Positions 29,017-41,545 are shown, counted from the first letter of the stretch. The stretch: 45,070 nucleotides of DNA from Gammaproteobacteria bacterium (GCA_030066355.1 JASJBU010000005.1:1-45070), one strand, 5' to 3'. A program made the numbers and translations. Notes: generated from the letters alone by a model not told the origin.

Positions 29017-29676
29017 ATGCAAATAGACAGGGTCACCCGAGTATTGGTTTGGAGCCGTTGGCTGAGATTATCACATTGGGTGCTGGGGCTCTCTTCTCTC
29101 GGACTGCTGATCTCTGGATGGCTCATGGCAACCGACCCTATCCTGGCGACGGATGCCAAAGATATGCACTTGGTTCTCTCGGGCCTGCTCGTTCCAGCGC
29201 TAATCTTGCGCATTTATCTGCTTATTTTCAGTGCAGGCACAGACCATCTGGCTGACTGTGAACTCGATTCCCATCGATTGAGACAAGCAGTCGAGGTATT
29301 GAAATTTTATCTGACCCTCGGCAAGTTCCCGCTGCCCAACTGGTTCAGCCACAATCCCCTCTGGGGGCCTGTCTATCTTTTGCTCTTTATTTTTCTAACC
29401 GTCTCATCGTTGAGCGGCATCCTTCTGCTGCAGGACATCGCATTCACTTTCGGGATCAGTAATCACGCTCTACACAGTGTCAGCTATTCTGCCATTAGCG
29501 TGTTTGTTCTACTACACTTGCCGGCAGTATTTAGCCATGACTTGAGCAACAAACATGCAGATATTTCGGGCATGATCAATGGCTATAAGATCTATCAGAT
29601 CGAAGATAATCACCAGGCTGCCGGCCAGCAGCCACGGACAGTGTCACTCGATCAGTTATTGAAAACACGAAGATGA
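29017..29676 (+). CDS. Cytochrome b561-like / Ni,Fe-hydrogenase-type b cytochrome subunit
   Basis: 219 aa, four hydrophobic segments with conserved His in SRWLRLSHWVLGL, DMHLVLSGLL, HALHSVSYSAISVFVLLHLPAVFSHD. Confidence 0.8.
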   Translation: MQIDRVTRVLVWSRWLRLSHWVLGLSSLGLLISGWLMATDPILATDAKDMHLVLSGLLVPALILRIYLLIFSAGTDHLADCELDSHRLRQAVEVLKFYLTLGKFPLPNWFSHNPLWGPVYLLLFIFLTVSSLSGILLLQDIAFTFGISNHALHSVSYSAISVFVLLHLPAVFSHDLSNKHADISGMINGYKIYQIEDNHQAAGQQPRTVSLDQLLKTRR

Positions 29677-29793
29677 TCCCATCTCATGCCTATTGTTCCA
29701 TGAATCAGCACTTTGTAACTCTCATCCTGCGAATCACGAAACCTCCCGTGACCGACTATCTAACTGTTACCCACTCGGGCTTACCCCTACATC

Positions 29794-31248
29794 ATGGAAA
29801 CTCATAACCAGATCAGAAAAACCAAGATCATAGCCACGATTGGACCGTCGAGTGATTCACTCGTCACCATCAAACATATGATCCAGGCTGGCATGAACGT
29901 TGCGCGCCTGAACCTGTCACATGGAACCTTCTCAGCGCATAGGGATCGCGTGAAGTCTATTCGACAAGCCGCCGATGAACTCAACACCAACATCGCCATC
30001 ATGATCGATACACGGGGTATCGAAATACGTACCGGTCTACTCGACACTGACAGCATCGACTTGGCAATTGGCGATTGCTTTACCCTCTACACCGATGATC
30101 GGCAGGGCAATAGTGAGGGAGTCTCCATTACTTATAAACAACTCCCTACCGAGCTCGGGATCAATACCCCCATCCTGCTCGACGATGGCAATATCGAACT
30201 TGTTACCGAGAAGGTGCACAGCGATCGAATCGACTGCAGGGTGGTCATAGGCGGGCGTCTGGGTGAATCAAAAAGCCTAAATCTGCCCGAAACTGAACTC
30301 TCCCTCCGAGCAGTAAGTCCGGAAAACCGTGAAGACGTGATAAGAGAGATGAGTTTTGCAGCAGACAATGAAGTAGACTACATCGCTGCTTCCTTCGTTC
30401 AGCATGCCGATGATGTGAACTTGCTACGAGATATTCTGGCAGATCACGGCGTCAAGATCCCCATTATCGCCAAGATAGAAAACCGCGCAGGAGTCAGTAA
30501 TCTCGAGGGTATAGTCTCGGCCGCGGATGGGATTATGGTCGCCAGAGGGGATCTTGGGGTGGAACTGCCACTCGCCGATGTTCCCGGGACGCAAAAACGC
30601 ATCATCCGTATGACAGTGACCAATGGCAAACCGGTGATAACTGCCACTCAGATGCTAGAGTCCATGCAGAGAAATCCGAAACCTACCCGTGCCGAAGCGT
30701 CGGATGTGGCCAACGCCATCCTCGACGGCTCTTCCGCCATTATGCTTTCCGGGGAAACCGCTGCAGGCGATTACCCGATCAAAGCGGTCAAGACCATGTC
30801 GGATATCGCCCTGCGTGCCGAATCCTATCTCAGCGAATACGGTTATCTACAGATCATCTCACCGAACCCGGCAAACATCGTCACCGAAGCGGTGAGTCAG
30901 GCGGCTACGACGATGGCATCCAACCTGCATTCTGCCGCTATTTTCAGCCTTACCGAACGGGGTTTCACACCTCGAATGATCTCTAAACACCGCCCCTCCT
31001 GTCCGATCATAGCGATCACCAGCTCCAAGGCGGTTGCCCGGAGACTGGCCCTCAACTGGGGCGTTCTGCCGATTTGTTATGCAGGGGTCAAAGAAGACGA
31101 TGCTAAATTGACTTTCGGGCTTGAGCGCTGTCGTCAGCTGGGCTATCTGAAAACTGATGACGTGGTCATCTCGACCGCTGGTTTTCACCAGCAAGCAGGT
31201 GGCACCGATTCGATCAGAGTGCTTCGGATCGATAATGACGAGGATTAA
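29794..31248 (+). CDS. pyk: Pyruvate kinase
   Basis: RKTKIIATIGPSSDSLVTIKHMIQAGMNVARLNLSHG..., IIAKIENRAGVSNLEGIVSAADGIMVARGDLGVELPL, TATQMLESM. Confidence 0.97.
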   Translation: METHNQIRKTKIIATIGPSSDSLVTIKHMIQAGMNVARLNLSHGTFSAHRDRVKSIRQAADELNTNIAIMIDTRGIEIRTGLLDTDSIDLAIGDCFTLYTDDRQGNSEGVSITYKQLPTELGINTPILLDDGNIELVTEKVHSDRIDCRVVIGGRLGESKSLNLPETELSLRAVSPENREDVIREMSFAADNEVDYIAASFVQHADDVNLLRDILADHGVKIPIIAKIENRAGVSNLEGIVSAADGIMVARGDLGVELPLADVPGTQKRIIRMTVTNGKPVITATQMLESMQRNPKPTRAEASDVANAILDGSSAIMLSGETAAGDYPIKAVKTMSDIALRAESYLSEYGYLQIISPNPANIVTEAVSQAATTMASNLHSAAIFSLTERGFTPRMISKHRPSCPIIAITSSKAVARRLALNWGVLPICYAGVKEDDAKLTFGLERCRQLGYLKTDDVVISTAGFHQQAGGTDSIRVLRIDNDED

Positions 31249-31280
31249 AAAAGCCCCATGACACAATTGGTCATGGGGCT
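31247..31280 (-). terminator. Intrinsic terminator of the ribosomal superoperon (overlaps the pyk stop codon)
   Basis: Stem agccccatgac (31252-31262) / gtcatggggct (31270-31280), 7-nt loop, followed on the minus strand by a T6 run. Confidence 0.9.
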
Positions 31281-31308
31281 ATTAGGTGTCTACAAAGGTA
31301 CCCAGTGA

Positions 31309-31722
31309 TTAGGCTTCGCTTTCCATCTCAGAATCTGCTTCGGCCGCTTCCTCTTCTTCAATTTGCGGCCTATCTACCAGCTCTACATAAGCCATGGGCG
31401 CTTGATCTCCCGGTCGGTAACCACATTTCAAGATACGTAGATAACCGCCCTGCCGCGCCTGATACCGAGGACCGAGTTCCGTAAACAGCTTGCCCACAGC
31501 CGCCTTATCACGCAGCCGGGCAAAGGCCAATCTACGCTTGGCCACGCTGTCGGTCTTCGACATGGTGATCAGTGGTTCCGCCACCCTGCGAAGTTCTTTG
31601 GCCTTGGGCAGCGTGGTCTTGATCAATTCATGGTTGATGAGCGAAACCGTCATATTTTGAAACATCGCCTTGCGATGGCTGCTGTTACGGTTCAGCTGTC
31701 TTCCGGATTTACGATGGCGCAT
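31309..31722 (-). CDS. rplQ: 50S ribosomal protein L17
   Basis: [53 protein letters not shown]. Confidence 0.97.
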   Translation of the reverse strand: MRHRKSGRQLNRNSSHRKAMFQNMTVSLINHELIKTTLPKAKELRRVAEPLITMSKTDSVAKRRLAFARLRDKAAVGKLFTELGPRYQARQGGYLRILKCGYRPGDQAPMAYVELVDRPQIEEEEAAEADSEMESEA

Positions 31723-31766
31723 GGTCAGATTCCAAACAAATACTCTATAAAATCAAATTACACCGA

Positions 31767-32765
31767 TCAGTGTGCTAGCTGTTCTTCGATATTTTCCGGC
31801 GGCCAGTGTTCGAGCCGCATGCCTAGTGACAGACCACGACGAGCCAGAACGTCCTTGATCTCCGTCAGTGATTTCTTGCCCAGATTCGGCGTCTTCAACA
31901 GCTCCACTTCGGTTCGCTGTATGAGATCGCCGATAAGGAAAATATTCTCCGCCTTCAGACAGTTTGCTGAACGCACAGTCAGTTCCAAGTCGTCCACGGG
32001 ACGCAGCAGGATCGGATCCACCGCCGGCTCTTCCGGTTCGGCCACAGATACTGCAGCTTCGGCTTCCAGATCGACAAAAACCGAAAGTTGATCTCGCAGA
32101 ATGCTCGCAGAACGCCTGATCGCTTCTTCAGGATCAATCGTCCCGTTGGTCTCCAGCTCGATAACCAGACGATCCAGATTCGTTCTTTGTTCCACACGGG
32201 CGGATTCAACAGAATAGGCCACGTTGCGCACCGGACTGAATGATGCATCGACTTGTAACATGCCAATCGGACGATCATCGCCGGCCGCACTCTCGCGTGT
32301 CGCAGCAGGTTGATAACCTCTGCCCCGCCTGACACTCAATGTCATATTGATCTCACCTGACTTGGTCAAGGTCGCAATGACGAGATCAGGATTGGCGATC
32401 TCTACATCATGGTCCAGGGTAATATCACTCGCCAGTACCGGACCTGGCCCCTTCTTCTGCAAGCGTAGAGTGGCCTCATCCCGAGAGTGTAGAGTAATCG
32501 CAACCTGCTTGAGATTCAGCAGAATCTCAAGCACATCTTCCTGTACACCTTCGATCGTGGTGTATTCATGCAACACATTCGAGATCTCGACATCAGTAAT
32601 GGCACTACCAGGCATCGAGGAGAGCAGGATGCGCCTCAATGCATTACCGAGCGTATGACCAAAACCTCTTTCCAGCGGTTCCAGCGTCACTTTTGCCCGT
32701 GCATCTGAAATCGGTTGAATATTGACGATACGCGGTTTCAAAAACTCCGTAACGGATTCGGTCAT
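31767..32765 (-). CDS. rpoA: DNA-directed RNA polymerase subunit alpha
   Basis: [35 protein letters not shown]-terminal [21 protein letters not shown]. Confidence 0.98.
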   Translation of the reverse strand: MTESVTEFLKPRIVNIQPISDARAKVTLEPLERGFGHTLGNALRRILLSSMPGSAITDVEISNVLHEYTTIEGVQEDVLEILLNLKQVAITLHSRDEATLRLQKKGPGPVLASDITLDHDVEIANPDLVIATLTKSGEINMTLSVRRGRGYQPAATRESAAGDDRPIGMLQVDASFSPVRNVAYSVESARVEQRTNLDRLVIELETNGTIDPEEAIRRSASILRDQLSVFVDLEAEAAVSVAEPEEPAVDPILLRPVDDLELTVRSANCLKAENIFLIGDLIQRTEVELLKTPNLGKKSLTEIKDVLARRGLSLGMRLEHWPPENIEEQLAH

Positions 32766-32786
32766 GAAAAATCCTCTCAACCAGGC

Positions 32787-33407
32787 TTACTTGGAGTACA
32801 ACTCGACGACCAGCTGTTCGTTGATCTCAGCCGAAAGATCGGCACGATCAGGGACACGTTTGAAGTTGCCCTTCATCGCTTTTGGATCGACCTCTACCCA
32901 ATCGACAAATCCATATTGCTCGGCGAGCGACAAGGCACCTTGTATCCGCACCTGCTTTTTCGCTTTTTCCCGTACAGAGATTTCATCTTCTGCGCTGACC
33001 TGATAGGACGGTACATTAACAATCTTGCCATTGACCTGGATCGCCTTGTGGCTCACCAACTGCCTGGCCTCGGCACGTGTCGCCCCAAAGCCCATCCTGT
33101 ACACTACATTGTCAAGCCGGGTCTCCAGCATCTGCAGAAGATTTTCACCGGTTGCACCTTTATTCTGCGCCGCACTCTTGTAATAGTTGCGGAACTGCTT
33201 CTCCATAATTCCATAGATTCGGCGTACCTTTTGCTTTTCACGCAGCTGCAGGCCGTAATCTGATACACGGCGGCGCCGATCGCCCATCTGGCCAGGCACC
33301 TTTTCCATGTTGCATTTGGAATCCAGGGAACGCACGCGACTCTTCAGGAACAGGTCGGTTCCTTCGCGGCGACTCAATTTACATTTTGGGCCAATGTACC
33401 TAGCCAT
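32787..33407 (-). CDS. rpsD: 30S ribosomal protein S4
   Basis: [23 protein letters not shown]...[30 protein letters not shown]. Confidence 0.98.
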   Translation of the reverse strand: MARYIGPKCKLSRREGTDLFLKSRVRSLDSKCNMEKVPGQMGDRRRRVSDYGLQLREKQKVRRIYGIMEKQFRNYYKSAAQNKGATGENLLQMLETRLDNVVYRMGFGATRAEARQLVSHKAIQVNGKIVNVPSYQVSAEDEISVREKAKKQVRIQGALSLAEQYGFVDWVEVDPKAMKGNFKRVPDRADLSAEINEQLVVELYSK

Positions 33408-33423
33408 GATTCAACTCCAGGGT

Positions 33424-33813
33424 TCAGACGCGGCGTTTCTTGGGGGGACGACAACCATTATGCGGGATCGGTGTCACATCTGAGATGCTGGTGATCTTGA
33501 AACCCGCATTGTTCAAAGCCCTCACAGCAGACTCACGGCCCGGTCCCGGCCCCTTTACATTAACATCCAGGTTTTTTACACCGTACTCTTTCACCATCTG
33601 GCCAACTCGGTCGGCAGCGACCTGCGCTGCAAAAGGCGTGCTTTTACGCGATCCGCGAAAACCCGATCCGCCGGCAGTCGCCCAGGCGAGTGCATTACCC
33701 TGACGATCGCTGATGGTGATAATGGTGTTGTTAAAAGAGGCGTGAATATGCGCCACCCCGTCGGTGACACTTTTCTTGACCTTCTTTTTGGAACGACTGC
33801 TCGGTTTTGCCAT
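33424..33813 (-). CDS. rpsK: 30S ribosomal protein S11
   Basis: [49 protein letters not shown]. Confidence 0.98.
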   Translation of the reverse strand: MAKPSSRSKKKVKKSVTDGVAHIHASFNNTIITISDRQGNALAWATAGGSGFRGSRKSTPFAAQVAADRVGQMVKEYGVKNLDVNVKGPGPGRESAVRALNNAGFKITSISDVTPIPHNGCRPPKKRRV

Positions 33814-33843
33814 GTTCTGTTCCTACGATAACTCTTGAATGAT

Positions 33844-34200
33844 TTAGCGCTTTATCGGTCGACGCGGGCCTTTACGGGTTCTGGCGTTGGTTCGGGTGCG
33901 CTGGCCACGCAACGGAAGGCCTCGACGGTGACGGATGCCCCGGTTGCTGCCCAGGTCCATCAAACGCTTGATGTTCATGGAGATCTCACGTCGTAAATCA
34001 CCTTCAACGGTAAATTTAGCGACGGCGGCACGTATCGCATCGACCTGATCCTCGCTCAGCTCTTGTATTTTTACATGCGGCTCGACACCGGCCTCTTTAC
34101 AGATACCAGCGGCCCGAGTCCGACCAATGCCATAGATTGAGGTCAGTGCAATGACCGCATGTTTACGATCCGGTATGTTGACTCCAGCGATACGAGCCAT
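33844..34200 (-). CDS. rpsM: 30S ribosomal protein S13
   Basis: [30 protein letters not shown]...[25 protein letters not shown]. Confidence 0.98.
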   Translation of the reverse strand: MARIAGVNIPDRKHAVIALTSIYGIGRTRAAGICKEAGVEPHVKIQELSEDQVDAIRAAVAKFTVEGDLRREISMNIKRLMDLGSNRGIRHRRGLPLRGQRTRTNARTRKGPRRPIKR

Positions 34201-34298
34201 TTTTCACTCTCCTAAATGCCCTCAAATTTTCTTCGGGCGGAAACGGGCAATAGTAGCCCCATTAATCACTCAAATCAAGTGCCTATCATCTAAGACGC

Positions 34299-34412
34299 TT
34301 AGCCTTGTCTTTGCTTGTGTCTGCCTTCTTTGCAGATTACGCGAACTACACCATTCCTGCGTACGATCTTGCAGTTCCGGCATATCTTTTTAACCGATGC
34401 ACGAACTTTCAT
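34299..34412 (-). CDS. rpmJ: 50S ribosomal protein L36 (absent from the supplied ORF track)
   Basis: Minus-strand translation [37 protein letters not shown], between secY and rpsM; zinc-binding Cys/His form. Confidence 0.95.
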   Translation of the reverse strand: MKVRASVKKICRNCKIVRRNGVVRVICKEGRHKQRQG

Positions 34413-34456
34413 AGGTCAATCTCCGAATTCTTTAAATAAACCAGGACAGATCTGTA

Positions 34457-35812
34457 CTAACGGATGAGACCGCCTGATCCTCCGCCTTTGAGGTTTGCCT
34501 TTTTCATCAGGCCTTCATATTGGTGAGACATCAAATGCGCCTGGATCTGAGCCATGAAGTCCATGACTACGACAACGATAATCAGCAGTGATGTGCCGCC
34601 GAAATAGAATGGCACGTTCCACCCGACGATCAGAAATTCCGGCAGCAGACAAACGGCTGTGATGTAGATGGCGCCAGCCAGGGTCAGACGCGACATGACC
34701 CCATCTATGTACTTGGCGGTTTGCTCACCGGGACGTATCCCCGGAATAAAGGCCCCAGACCGTTTCAAATTATCCGCTGTGTCCCTCGAGTTGAAGACGA
34801 GCGCTGTATAGAAGAAGCAGAAAAAGATGATTGCTGCCGCATAGAGCATCACATAGACCGGCTCACCGGGAGATAACTTGGCAAAGATATCTTGAATCCA
34901 ACGGGTATCTTCCGTATTGCCCAGCCACTGTCCCAGAGTCGCCGGAAACAAAATGATACTGGATGCGAAGATTGGCGGTATGACACCGGCCATGTTCAGC
35001 TTGAGTGGAAGATGGGTGCTTTGTGCGGCCAACATGCGGCGTCCCTGTTGACGTTTCGCATAATTGACGGTAATTCTTCGCTGTCCCCGTTCGACGAAGA
35101 CCACGAATCCAGTAACCGCAACCGCCAACACGAACAGAAATAGAATGGTCAATGCATTCAGTTCTCCGGTTCTCGCCAGTTCCAGAGTACCGCCAATGGC
35201 GGATGGCAAGCCTGCAACGATACCGGCAAAGATGATCAGCGAGATGCCATTCCCGATACCGCGTTCGGTAATCTGTTCGCCCAACCACATCAGAAACATG
35301 GTGCCCGTGACAAGCGAAACCGTTGCTGTTACCACGAATCCAATACCCTGGTGGACCACAACCGTTTCTCCACCGACAGTCTGGCTTTGTAGGGCAATAG
35401 AAATACCCACCGCCTGAAACGTGGCAAGTACGACGGTGCCATAACGAGTGTACTGAGTGATCTTTCTACGCCCCGACTCACCCTCTTTTTTTAGCTGCTC
35501 AAGGGTGGGTATGACCGCACTCATCAACTGCATGATGATGGATGCAGAAATATACGGCATGATACCGAGCGCGAATAGACTCGCCCGCTCCAATGCGCCT
35601 CCGGAGAACATGTTAAACATGTCCAGGATTGAGCCCTGAGCCTGTTCGAACAAGGCAGCCAAGGCCACTGGATTGACGCCTGGTACGGGAATGAAGGTAC
35701 CAATGCGGAATACCAAAAGCGCGCCGGCTACGAAGAGCAGCCTCTGCCTAAGCTCCGTCAGGCGACCCATGCCACCTAACGCATTCATCATTCCGGAGTC
35801 GTTCTTGGCCAT
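34457..35812 (-). CDS. secY: Preprotein translocase subunit SecY
   Basis: 451 aa; [47 protein letters not shown]. Confidence 0.98.
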   Translation of the reverse strand: MAKNDSGMMNALGGMGRLTELRQRLLFVAGALLVFRIGTFIPVPGVNPVALAALFEQAQGSILDMFNMFSGGALERASLFALGIMPYISASIIMQLMSAVIPTLEQLKKEGESGRRKITQYTRYGTVVLATFQAVGISIALQSQTVGGETVVVHQGIGFVVTATVSLVTGTMFLMWLGEQITERGIGNGISLIIFAGIVAGLPSAIGGTLELARTGELNALTILFLFVLAVAVTGFVVFVERGQRRITVNYAKRQQGRRMLAAQSTHLPLKLNMAGVIPPIFASSIILFPATLGQWLGNTEDTRWIQDIFAKLSPGEPVYVMLYAAAIIFFCFFYTALVFNSRDTADNLKRSGAFIPGIRPGEQTAKYIDGVMSRLTLAGAIYITAVCLLPEFLIVGWNVPFYFGGTSLLIIVVVVMDFMAQIQAHLMSHQYEGLMKKANLKGGGSGGLIR

Positions 35813-36247
35813 TTATTCCTCGACCTTGCCACCAGCCGCTTCGATCGCAGCCCGTGCGCCTTTGGTAACCATTAGCCCTTTCACCGTAACCGCCCGATGC
35901 AGTTGACCGGACGCGAAAACCTTGGCTCGGGTCATCGACTTCTTGACGAGATTCGCTTGCTTCAAGACCGCCAAGTCCACAATGTCCTCAGACAATTTTG
36001 CCAGCTCACCGAGTCTGATCTCAGCAGTGGTTCGACCAATCCGGGAGCTGAAGCCCACCTTGGGCAGCCTACGCTGCAATGGCATCTGACCACCCTCGAA
36101 TCCTACCTTATGGAAGCCGCCAGAGCGGGACTTTTGCCCTTTGTGGCCGCGCCCGCAGGTCTTTCCCAGGCCGCTGCCGATGCCTCTACCGACCCTTTTT
36201 GCAGCCTTTTTACTGCCCGCAGCAGGTCTGATTGAATTGAGATTCAT
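35813..36247 (-). CDS. rplO: 50S ribosomal protein L15
   Basis: [44 protein letters not shown]; internal Met chosen. Confidence 0.97.
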   Translation of the reverse strand: MNLNSIRPAAGSKKAAKRVGRGIGSGLGKTCGRGHKGQKSRSGGFHKVGFEGGQMPLQRRLPKVGFSSRIGRTTAEIRLGELAKLSEDIVDLAVLKQANLVKKSMTRAKVFASGQLHRAVTVKGLMVTKGARAAIEAAGGKVEE

Positions 36248-36248
36248 C

Positions 36249-36437
36249 TCAAGCCTCCACCACTTTGACCATATATGAGACCTTGTTGACCATACCTCGG
36301 GTACAAGGTGTATCTTCAACATCAACAACCTGGTGCATCCGTCGCAGCCCCAACCCTCTAACACAGGCTTGGTGACTGGCCAGGCGGCCGCTCATGCTGC
36401 GTACCAGGCTAACCCGCATCATCTTCTTATCAGACAT
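36249..36437 (-). CDS. rpmD: 50S ribosomal protein L30
   Basis: [54 protein letters not shown]. Confidence 0.96.
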   Translation of the reverse strand: MSDKKMMRVSLVRSMSGRLASHQACVRGLGLRRMHQVVDVEDTPCTRGMVNKVSYMVKVVEA

Positions 36438-36443
36438 TGTCGC

Positions 36444-36950
36444 TTACCCCAGAATCTCTTCAGCCGACTTACCACGTTTGGCTGCCACAGCCTCGGCGTC
36501 CACCATATTGTTCAGGCCGTTGATGGTGGCGCGTACCACATTGATCGGATTATTGGTGCCGATGCATTTAGCCAAAACGTTTTGCACGCCGACCACCTCG
36601 AAAACCGCGCGCATCGCACCACCGGCGATGATACCCGTACCTTCGGAGGCAGGTTGCATATGCACCTTGGCGGCTCCATGTCTACCGATCAGTGCATATT
36701 GCAGGGTCGAGCCATTTAACTTTACATCGACCATGTTCTTACGAGCACTCTCCATGGCTTTCTGAATCGCAACAGGTACTTCTTTCGCCTTACCGGTACC
36801 GAAACCAACACGACCATTACCATCACCTACCACCGTGAGGGCTGAAAAACCGAATTGCCGTCCACCTTTGACAACCTTGGCCACACGGTTAACGTTGATC
36901 AGTTTTTCCAGAAGCTCTTCGCCTTCGGGCTTTGCATTGAAATTTGCCAT
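36444..36950 (-). CDS. rpsE: 30S ribosomal protein S5
   Basis: [43 protein letters not shown]. Confidence 0.98.
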   Translation of the reverse strand: MANFNAKPEGEELLEKLINVNRVAKVVKGGRQFGFSALTVVGDGNGRVGFGTGKAKEVPVAIQKAMESARKNMVDVKLNGSTLQYALIGRHGAAKVHMQPASEGTGIIAGGAMRAVFEVVGVQNVLAKCIGTNNPINVVRATINGLNNMVDAEAVAAKRGKSAEEILG

Positions 36951-36961
36951 GTTCTTGAACC

Positions 36962-37318
36962 TTAAAATTGCAGACCGACTTCACGCGCCGCCTCGGCCAA
37001 GGCCTTGACCCGCCCATGATAACGAAATCCCGAACGATCGAACGCGACGCGCTCGATTCCGGCATCTTTCGCCCGCTGGGCGATATGCTTGCCGACGACG
37101 GACGCCGCTGCGGCATTTCCTGTCGAACCGGTGATCTCGCTTTTTACTGCCTTGTCCAATGTGGAAGCACTGGTCAGCACCTGTTCCCCATTGGGCGCAA
37201 TGATCTGCGCATAGATGTGTTGCGATGTTCTGTGCACAGTCAGACGATGAGCACCCAATTCGCGAATCTTCGCGCGTGCACGTCTGCCGCGGCGTATACG
37301 AGCTTGTTTCTTGTCCAT
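36962..37318 (-). CDS. rplR: 50S ribosomal protein L18
   Basis: [29 protein letters not shown]...[26 protein letters not shown]. Confidence 0.97.
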   Translation of the reverse strand: MDKKQARIRRGRRARAKIRELGAHRLTVHRTSQHIYAQIIAPNGEQVLTSASTLDKAVKSEITGSTGNAAAASVVGKHIAQRAKDAGIERVAFDRSGFRYHGRVKALAEAAREVGLQF

Positions 37319-37330
37319 CGTTAAACCCTG

Positions 37331-37864
37331 CTATTTCTTTTTGGCCTCTTTACGTGCCACATACTCATCGGAGTAGCGCACACCCTTACCTTTGTACGGC
37401 TCGGGCGGTCGATAGGCACGTATCTCAGCTGCCACCTGACCTACACGCTGCTTGTCACAGCCAGAAACCACGATCTCAGTCGCGGAAGGCGTTGCAATCT
37501 CAATACCCTCCGGCACCGGGTAGTCAACTGGATGTGAGAACCCGAGATTCAAATTGAGCACCTTGCCTTTGGCCTGAGCTCGATAACCGACGCCGACCAA
37601 CTCCAGTTTCTTACTGAAGCCTTGGCTGACACCGGTCACCATATTGTTAATCAGGGCACGGAAGGTGCCCGCCATTGCCCATGACTGTTTGTCGTCTTTG
37701 GTCGGAGAGACCGTCAATGAACCATCTTCCTGGGTGATCCCAACCTGATTATGGGCCTTGATTTCCAAGGAACCCTTGGGGCCCTTGGCAGAAACCATCT
37801 GACCGTCAATCTTTACTTCCGTACCCTTCGGTAGAGAAATGGGACTCTTTGCTATTCTTGACAT
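37331..37864 (-). CDS. rplF: 50S ribosomal protein L6
   Basis: MSRIAKSPISLPKGTEVKIDGQMVSAKGPKGSL...YRPPEPYKGKGVRYSDEYV. Confidence 0.98.
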   Translation of the reverse strand: MSRIAKSPISLPKGTEVKIDGQMVSAKGPKGSLEIKAHNQVGITQEDGSLTVSPTKDDKQSWAMAGTFRALINNMVTGVSQGFSKKLELVGVGYRAQAKGKVLNLNLGFSHPVDYPVPEGIEIATPSATEIVVSGCDKQRVGQVAAEIRAYRPPEPYKGKGVRYSDEYVARKEAKKK

Positions 37865-37876
37865 CGAACCACCACC

Positions 37877-38272
37877 TTATGCAACGACGGCAATGACTTC
37901 GCCGCCCTGCCCAGTCGCTCTGGCTGCACGGTCAGTCATGACACCTTTTGAAGTGGAGATGATGGCCACGCCAAGACCACCGCGAACCTTCGGAAGATCC
38001 TTGCACGCCTTATAAACTCGAAGACCAGGGCGACTGACCCGCTGGATTTCCTCAATCAATGGGGTTCCCTGAAAATACTTGAGCTCGATCCTGAGGACCG
38101 GCATCACACCTTCATTTTTCACGGAAACCTCGTTGACGTAACCTTCGTCTTTGAGAAGATTGGCGATTGCCAGCTTTTGCTTGGAAGAGGGCAGCTCGAC
38201 GTGGGTCTTATTAGAAGATTGGCCATTGCGGATGCGTGTAAGCATATCCGCAATCGGATCTGACATACTCAT
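37877..38272 (-). CDS. rpsH: 30S ribosomal protein S8
   Basis: [18 protein letters not shown]...[34 protein letters not shown]. Confidence 0.98.
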   Translation of the reverse strand: MSMSDPIADMLTRIRNGQSSNKTHVELPSSKQKLAIANLLKDEGYVNEVSVKNEGVMPVLRIELKYFQGTPLIEEIQRVSRPGLRVYKACKDLPKVRGGLGVAIISTSKGVMTDRAARATGQGGEVIAVVA

Positions 38273-38368
38273 TGATGAGCTCCTGGGGTCAGGCCGTCTT
38301 TAATGACGCGATACCCATAATGTAAACCGGCCGGACAAAAATAGGTGTCCGGCGAAAAACGCGCTATT

Positions 38369-38674
38369 TTACCAACTTGCTTTCACAAGTCCAGGAATAT
38401 CTCCACGCATGGCAGCTTCACGCAGCTTGTTCCGGCAAAGCCCGAACTTCCTGTAGTAACCGTGAGGGCGTCCCGTCACCCGGCAGCGATTGTGCTGACG
38501 AGAAGAACTTGCATCACGTGGCAGTTTCTGCAATTTCAGTGTCGCCTCTTCGATCTGTTCGTAACTGCTCTGTGGATCTTTGATGACGGCTTTCAACGCC
38601 TCACGTTTTGCGGCGTATCTGGCGACGCTCTGTGCACGTTTCTTTTCCCGTGCAATCATGCTTTTCTTTGCCAT
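38369..38674 (-). CDS. rpsN: 30S ribosomal protein S14
   Basis: [13 protein letters not shown]...[38 protein letters not shown]. Confidence 0.97.
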   Translation of the reverse strand: MAKKSMIAREKKRAQSVARYAAKREALKAVIKDPQSSYEQIEEATLKLQKLPRDASSSRQHNRCRVTGRPHGYYRKFGLCRNKLREAAMRGDIPGLVKASW

Positions 38675-38683
38675 ATCTGAGTC

Positions 38684-39223
38684 TCAGTTCTTAAAGGGAA
38701 ACTTGAAGGCCTCGAGCAACGCCCGCCCTTCTTCATCGGTCTTGGCGGAGGTGGTAATGGTGATATCCAGACCGCGCAAGGCGTCGACTTTGTCATAGTC
38801 GATCTCTGGAAAGATGATCTGTTCATTGACACCCATGCTGTAGTTACCACGCCCATCGAAGGCCTTGCCATTCAGCCCACGGAAATCCCGAATACGTGGT
38901 ATGGCTATATTGATAAGCCGATCTAAAAATTCGTACATACGTTCCCGGCGTAGGGTCACCTTGCAGCCGATAGGCCAGCCTTCCCGAATCTTGAATCCGG
39001 CATTGGACTTTCTGGCCTTGGTGATCACCGCTTTCTGCCCGGCGATCTTCTCCATATCGCCCACTGCATATTCGAGAACCTTTTTGTCTCCGATTGCCTC
39101 ACCAACCCCCATGTTCAAGGTAATCTTGGTGATCTTGGGGACCTGCATGATGCTGCTGAATTGAAACTTGTCCATCAGCTGCTGTTCAATAGTATCCTTA
39201 TACTGTTGCTGTAATCTTGACAT
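38684..39223 (-). CDS. rplE: 50S ribosomal protein L5
   Basis: [43 protein letters not shown]. Confidence 0.98.
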   Translation of the reverse strand: MSRLQQQYKDTIEQQLMDKFQFSSIMQVPKITKITLNMGVGEAIGDKKVLEYAVGDMEKIAGQKAVITKARKSNAGFKIREGWPIGCKVTLRRERMYEFLDRLINIAIPRIRDFRGLNGKAFDGRGNYSMGVNEQIIFPEIDYDKVDALRGLDITITTSAKTDEEGRALLEAFKFPFKN

Positions 39224-39236
39224 CGCTGGTCACACC

Positions 39237-39557
39237 TTAGATATCCACGACTTCATCGTTGGATTTGAAAATTCGAACCTTTACGCCATCTTCCAGGATC
39301 TTGAAGCCGACCCGGTCTGCCTTGCCAGTTTCCGGATTAAACAGAGCGACATTCGAGATATGCATTGGCATCTCTTTATCCAGGATACCACCCGGTTCAC
39401 CCTTGTTCGGATTGGGCTTGGTATGTTTTTTCACCATGTTGATGTTTTCGACGACCACCCGATCATCACCCACCATCTTTATGACGGTACCACGCTTGTC
39501 TTTGTCCTTTCCGGCCAGAACAACGACTTCGTCACCCTGCCTAATCTTGCTAGCCAT
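39237..39557 (-). CDS. rplX: 50S ribosomal protein L24
   Basis: [25 protein letters not shown]...[15 protein letters not shown]. Confidence 0.97.
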   Translation of the reverse strand: MASKIRQGDEVVVLAGKDKDKRGTVIKMVGDDRVVVENINMVKKHTKPNPNKGEPGGILDKEMPMHISNVALFNPETGKADRVGFKILEDGVKVRIFKSNDEVVDI

Positions 39558-39566
39558 AACGATTCC

Positions 39567-39935
39567 TCACAATACCTCAGGAGCAAGCGAGATGATTTTC
39601 ATAAAACGCTCACTTCTCAATTCTCGAGTGACTGGGCCAAATATGCGTGTACCAATCGGTTGATGCTGATTGTTCAACAAGACAGCCGCATTGGTATCGA
39701 AGCGAATAATCGAGCCATCGGGCCGCCGCACGCCTTTTTTGGTACGCACGACGACTGCGTTGTATACATCGCCCTTCTTGACCTTACCGCGTGGTATCGC
39801 ATCTTTGACACTGACTTTGATAATGTCACCGATGGCTGCGTAACGGCGATGGGATCCACCCAGCACCTTAATGCACTGCACACGACGTGCACCACTGTTA
39901 TCGGCCACATTCAGGTTGGTCTGCATCTGAATCAT
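39567..39935 (-). CDS. rplN: 50S ribosomal protein L14
   Basis: [33 protein letters not shown]. Confidence 0.98.
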   Translation of the reverse strand: MIQMQTNLNVADNSGARRVQCIKVLGGSHRRYAAIGDIIKVSVKDAIPRGKVKKGDVYNAVVVRTKKGVRRPDGSIIRFDTNAAVLLNNQHQPIGTRIFGPVTRELRSERFMKIISLAPEVL

Positions 39936-39987
39936 GGTTCTGCCCTAATTAATTTTTAACTGTCTGATGTCCCGGGATCGTTAAAAC

Positions 39988-40248
39988 TCAGTTCGCACGT
40001 TCCAGTATCTTTACCAGACGCCACGTCTTGTTTTTAGACAATGGCCGACACTGGACGACCATAACGGTATCACCCTTGTTACATTCATTGGCTTCATCGT
40101 GCGCATAGACTTTTGTCGAACGGCGCATGAATTTACCATACACAGGATGTTTGACCCGTCGTTCCGCGACAACGGTGATGGATTTATCCATTGCACTGCT
40201 GACAACCACGCCGGTCAATGTACGGTTGCTGGCTTCCTGTTCGTTCAT
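39988..40248 (-). CDS. rpsQ: 30S ribosomal protein S17
   Basis: [46 protein letters not shown]. Confidence 0.97.
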   Translation of the reverse strand: MNEQEASNRTLTGVVVSSAMDKSITVVAERRVKHPVYGKFMRRSTKVYAHDEANECNKGDTVMVVQCRPLSKNKTWRLVKILERAN

Positions 40249-40448
40249 GATGCTTTACTCGACTTCTGTTCATTCAGCACGGTTTTGATCCGTGCAATCT
40301 CTTTACGCACTTCCTTCATCCTGGACGATCGACTCAACTGTCCGGTACCTTGTTGCATGCGCAGATTGAATTGCTCTTTGAACAACTCTTCCAAACTGCC
40401 GTTCAACTCTTCCGGTGTTTTTTCTCTCAATTCACTTGCCTTCATCAC
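40245..40448 (-). CDS. rpmC: 50S ribosomal protein L29
   Basis: [38 protein letters not shown]. Confidence 0.97.
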   Translation of the reverse strand: MMKASELREKTPEELNGSLEELFKEQFNLRMQQGTGQLSRSSRMKEVRKEIARIKTVLNEQKSSKAS

Positions 40449-40858
40449 ATCACCGTCCGCTTCACGAAAGTAGTGGGGATCGGGAGCTTGGCTGCCGCAA
40501 GCGTAAAGGCTTCCCGCGCCAGCTCTTCTGAAATGCCTTCTATTTCATAAAGCACCCTGCCGGGCTGAATCTGCGCTACCCAGTATTCGACGTTGCCCTT
40601 TCCCTTACCTTGACGAACTTCCAGGGGCTTTTTGGTGATCGGCTTATCGGGGAAGATGCGAATCCATATCTTGCCACCGCGTTTCACGTGGCGAGTGATG
40701 GTGCGTCGTGCAGCCTCGATCTGGCGCGCAGTGATCCTTCCGCGACCAGTCGACTTGAGGCCGTATTCTCCGAATGAAACATTGCAGCCGGTTGTCGCCA
40801 GGCCACGGTTTCGGCCTTTATGCTGCTTGCGAAATTTAGTTCGTTTTGGTTGTAACAT
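40445..40858 (-). CDS. rplP: 50S ribosomal protein L16
   Basis: [21 protein letters not shown]...[34 protein letters not shown]. Confidence 0.98.
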   Translation of the reverse strand: MLQPKRTKFRKQHKGRNRGLATTGCNVSFGEYGLKSTGRGRITARQIEAARRTITRHVKRGGKIWIRIFPDKPITKKPLEVRQGKGKGNVEYWVAQIQPGRVLYEIEGISEELAREAFTLAAAKLPIPTTFVKRTVM

Positions 40859-40861
40859 TGC

Positions 40862-41545
40862 TTATGACCTTTTACCGGCACTCATCGACTTGGTTTCGAC
40901 TGACTCGCCCTCACCTTCACCGAATACCTCACCCTTGAAGATCCAAACTTTGACGCCAATGATTCCATAAGTGGTGGACGCCTCAGCAAACCCATAATCG
41001 ATATCGGCACGCAGCGTATGCAGAGGTACACGCCCTTCGCGATACCACTCAGAACGGGCAATTTCAGCACCGTTCAGGCGACCACCGATATTGACCTTGA
41101 TACCTTCAGCGCCAAGCCGCATGGCGTTCTGCACGGATCGCTTCATGGCGCGCCGAAACATGACGCGACGCTCCAATTGCTGAGCGATGCCCTCGGCCAC
41201 CAACTGGGCATCGAGTTCCGGTTTACGGATCTCCTCGATGCTCATGTGTACCGGCACACCCATCATGCCTGAGACTTCCGCTCGCAATGCATCGATATCC
41301 TCGCCTTTCTTGCCGATAACCAGACCGGGTCGCGCCGTATGCACGGTGATATGTGCATTATTTGCAGGGCGGTCTATCTGAATACGGCTCACAGATGCCT
41401 GAGAGAGGCGTTTCTTCAGATAATCTCGGACCTTGAGATCACTATTGAGTAAATCAGCGAACTGTTTGGTATCCGCATACCACTTGGAAGTCCAGTCTTT
41501 GACGATGCCAAGTCGTATTCCGGTTGGATGTACTTTCTGCCCCAT
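40862..41545 (-). CDS. rpsC: 30S ribosomal protein S3
   Basis: [24 protein letters not shown]...[17 protein letters not shown]. Confidence 0.98.
   Translation of the reverse strand: MGQKVHPTGIRLGIVKDWTSKWYADTKQFADLLNSDLKVRDYLKKRLSQASVSRIQIDRPANNAHITVHTARPGLVIGKKGEDIDALRAEVSGMMGVPVHMSIEEIRKPELDAQLVAEGIAQQLERRVMFRRAMKRSVQNAMRLGAEGIKVNIGGRLNGAEIARSEWYREGRVPLHTLRADIDYGFAEASTTYGIIGVKVWIFKGEVFGEGEGESVETKSMSAGKRS

Noticed and set aside
29017-29676. b-type cytochrome as part of a hydrogenase operon
   Set aside because: No hydrogenase or partner electron-transfer subunit next to it; reported only as a stand-alone cytochrome.
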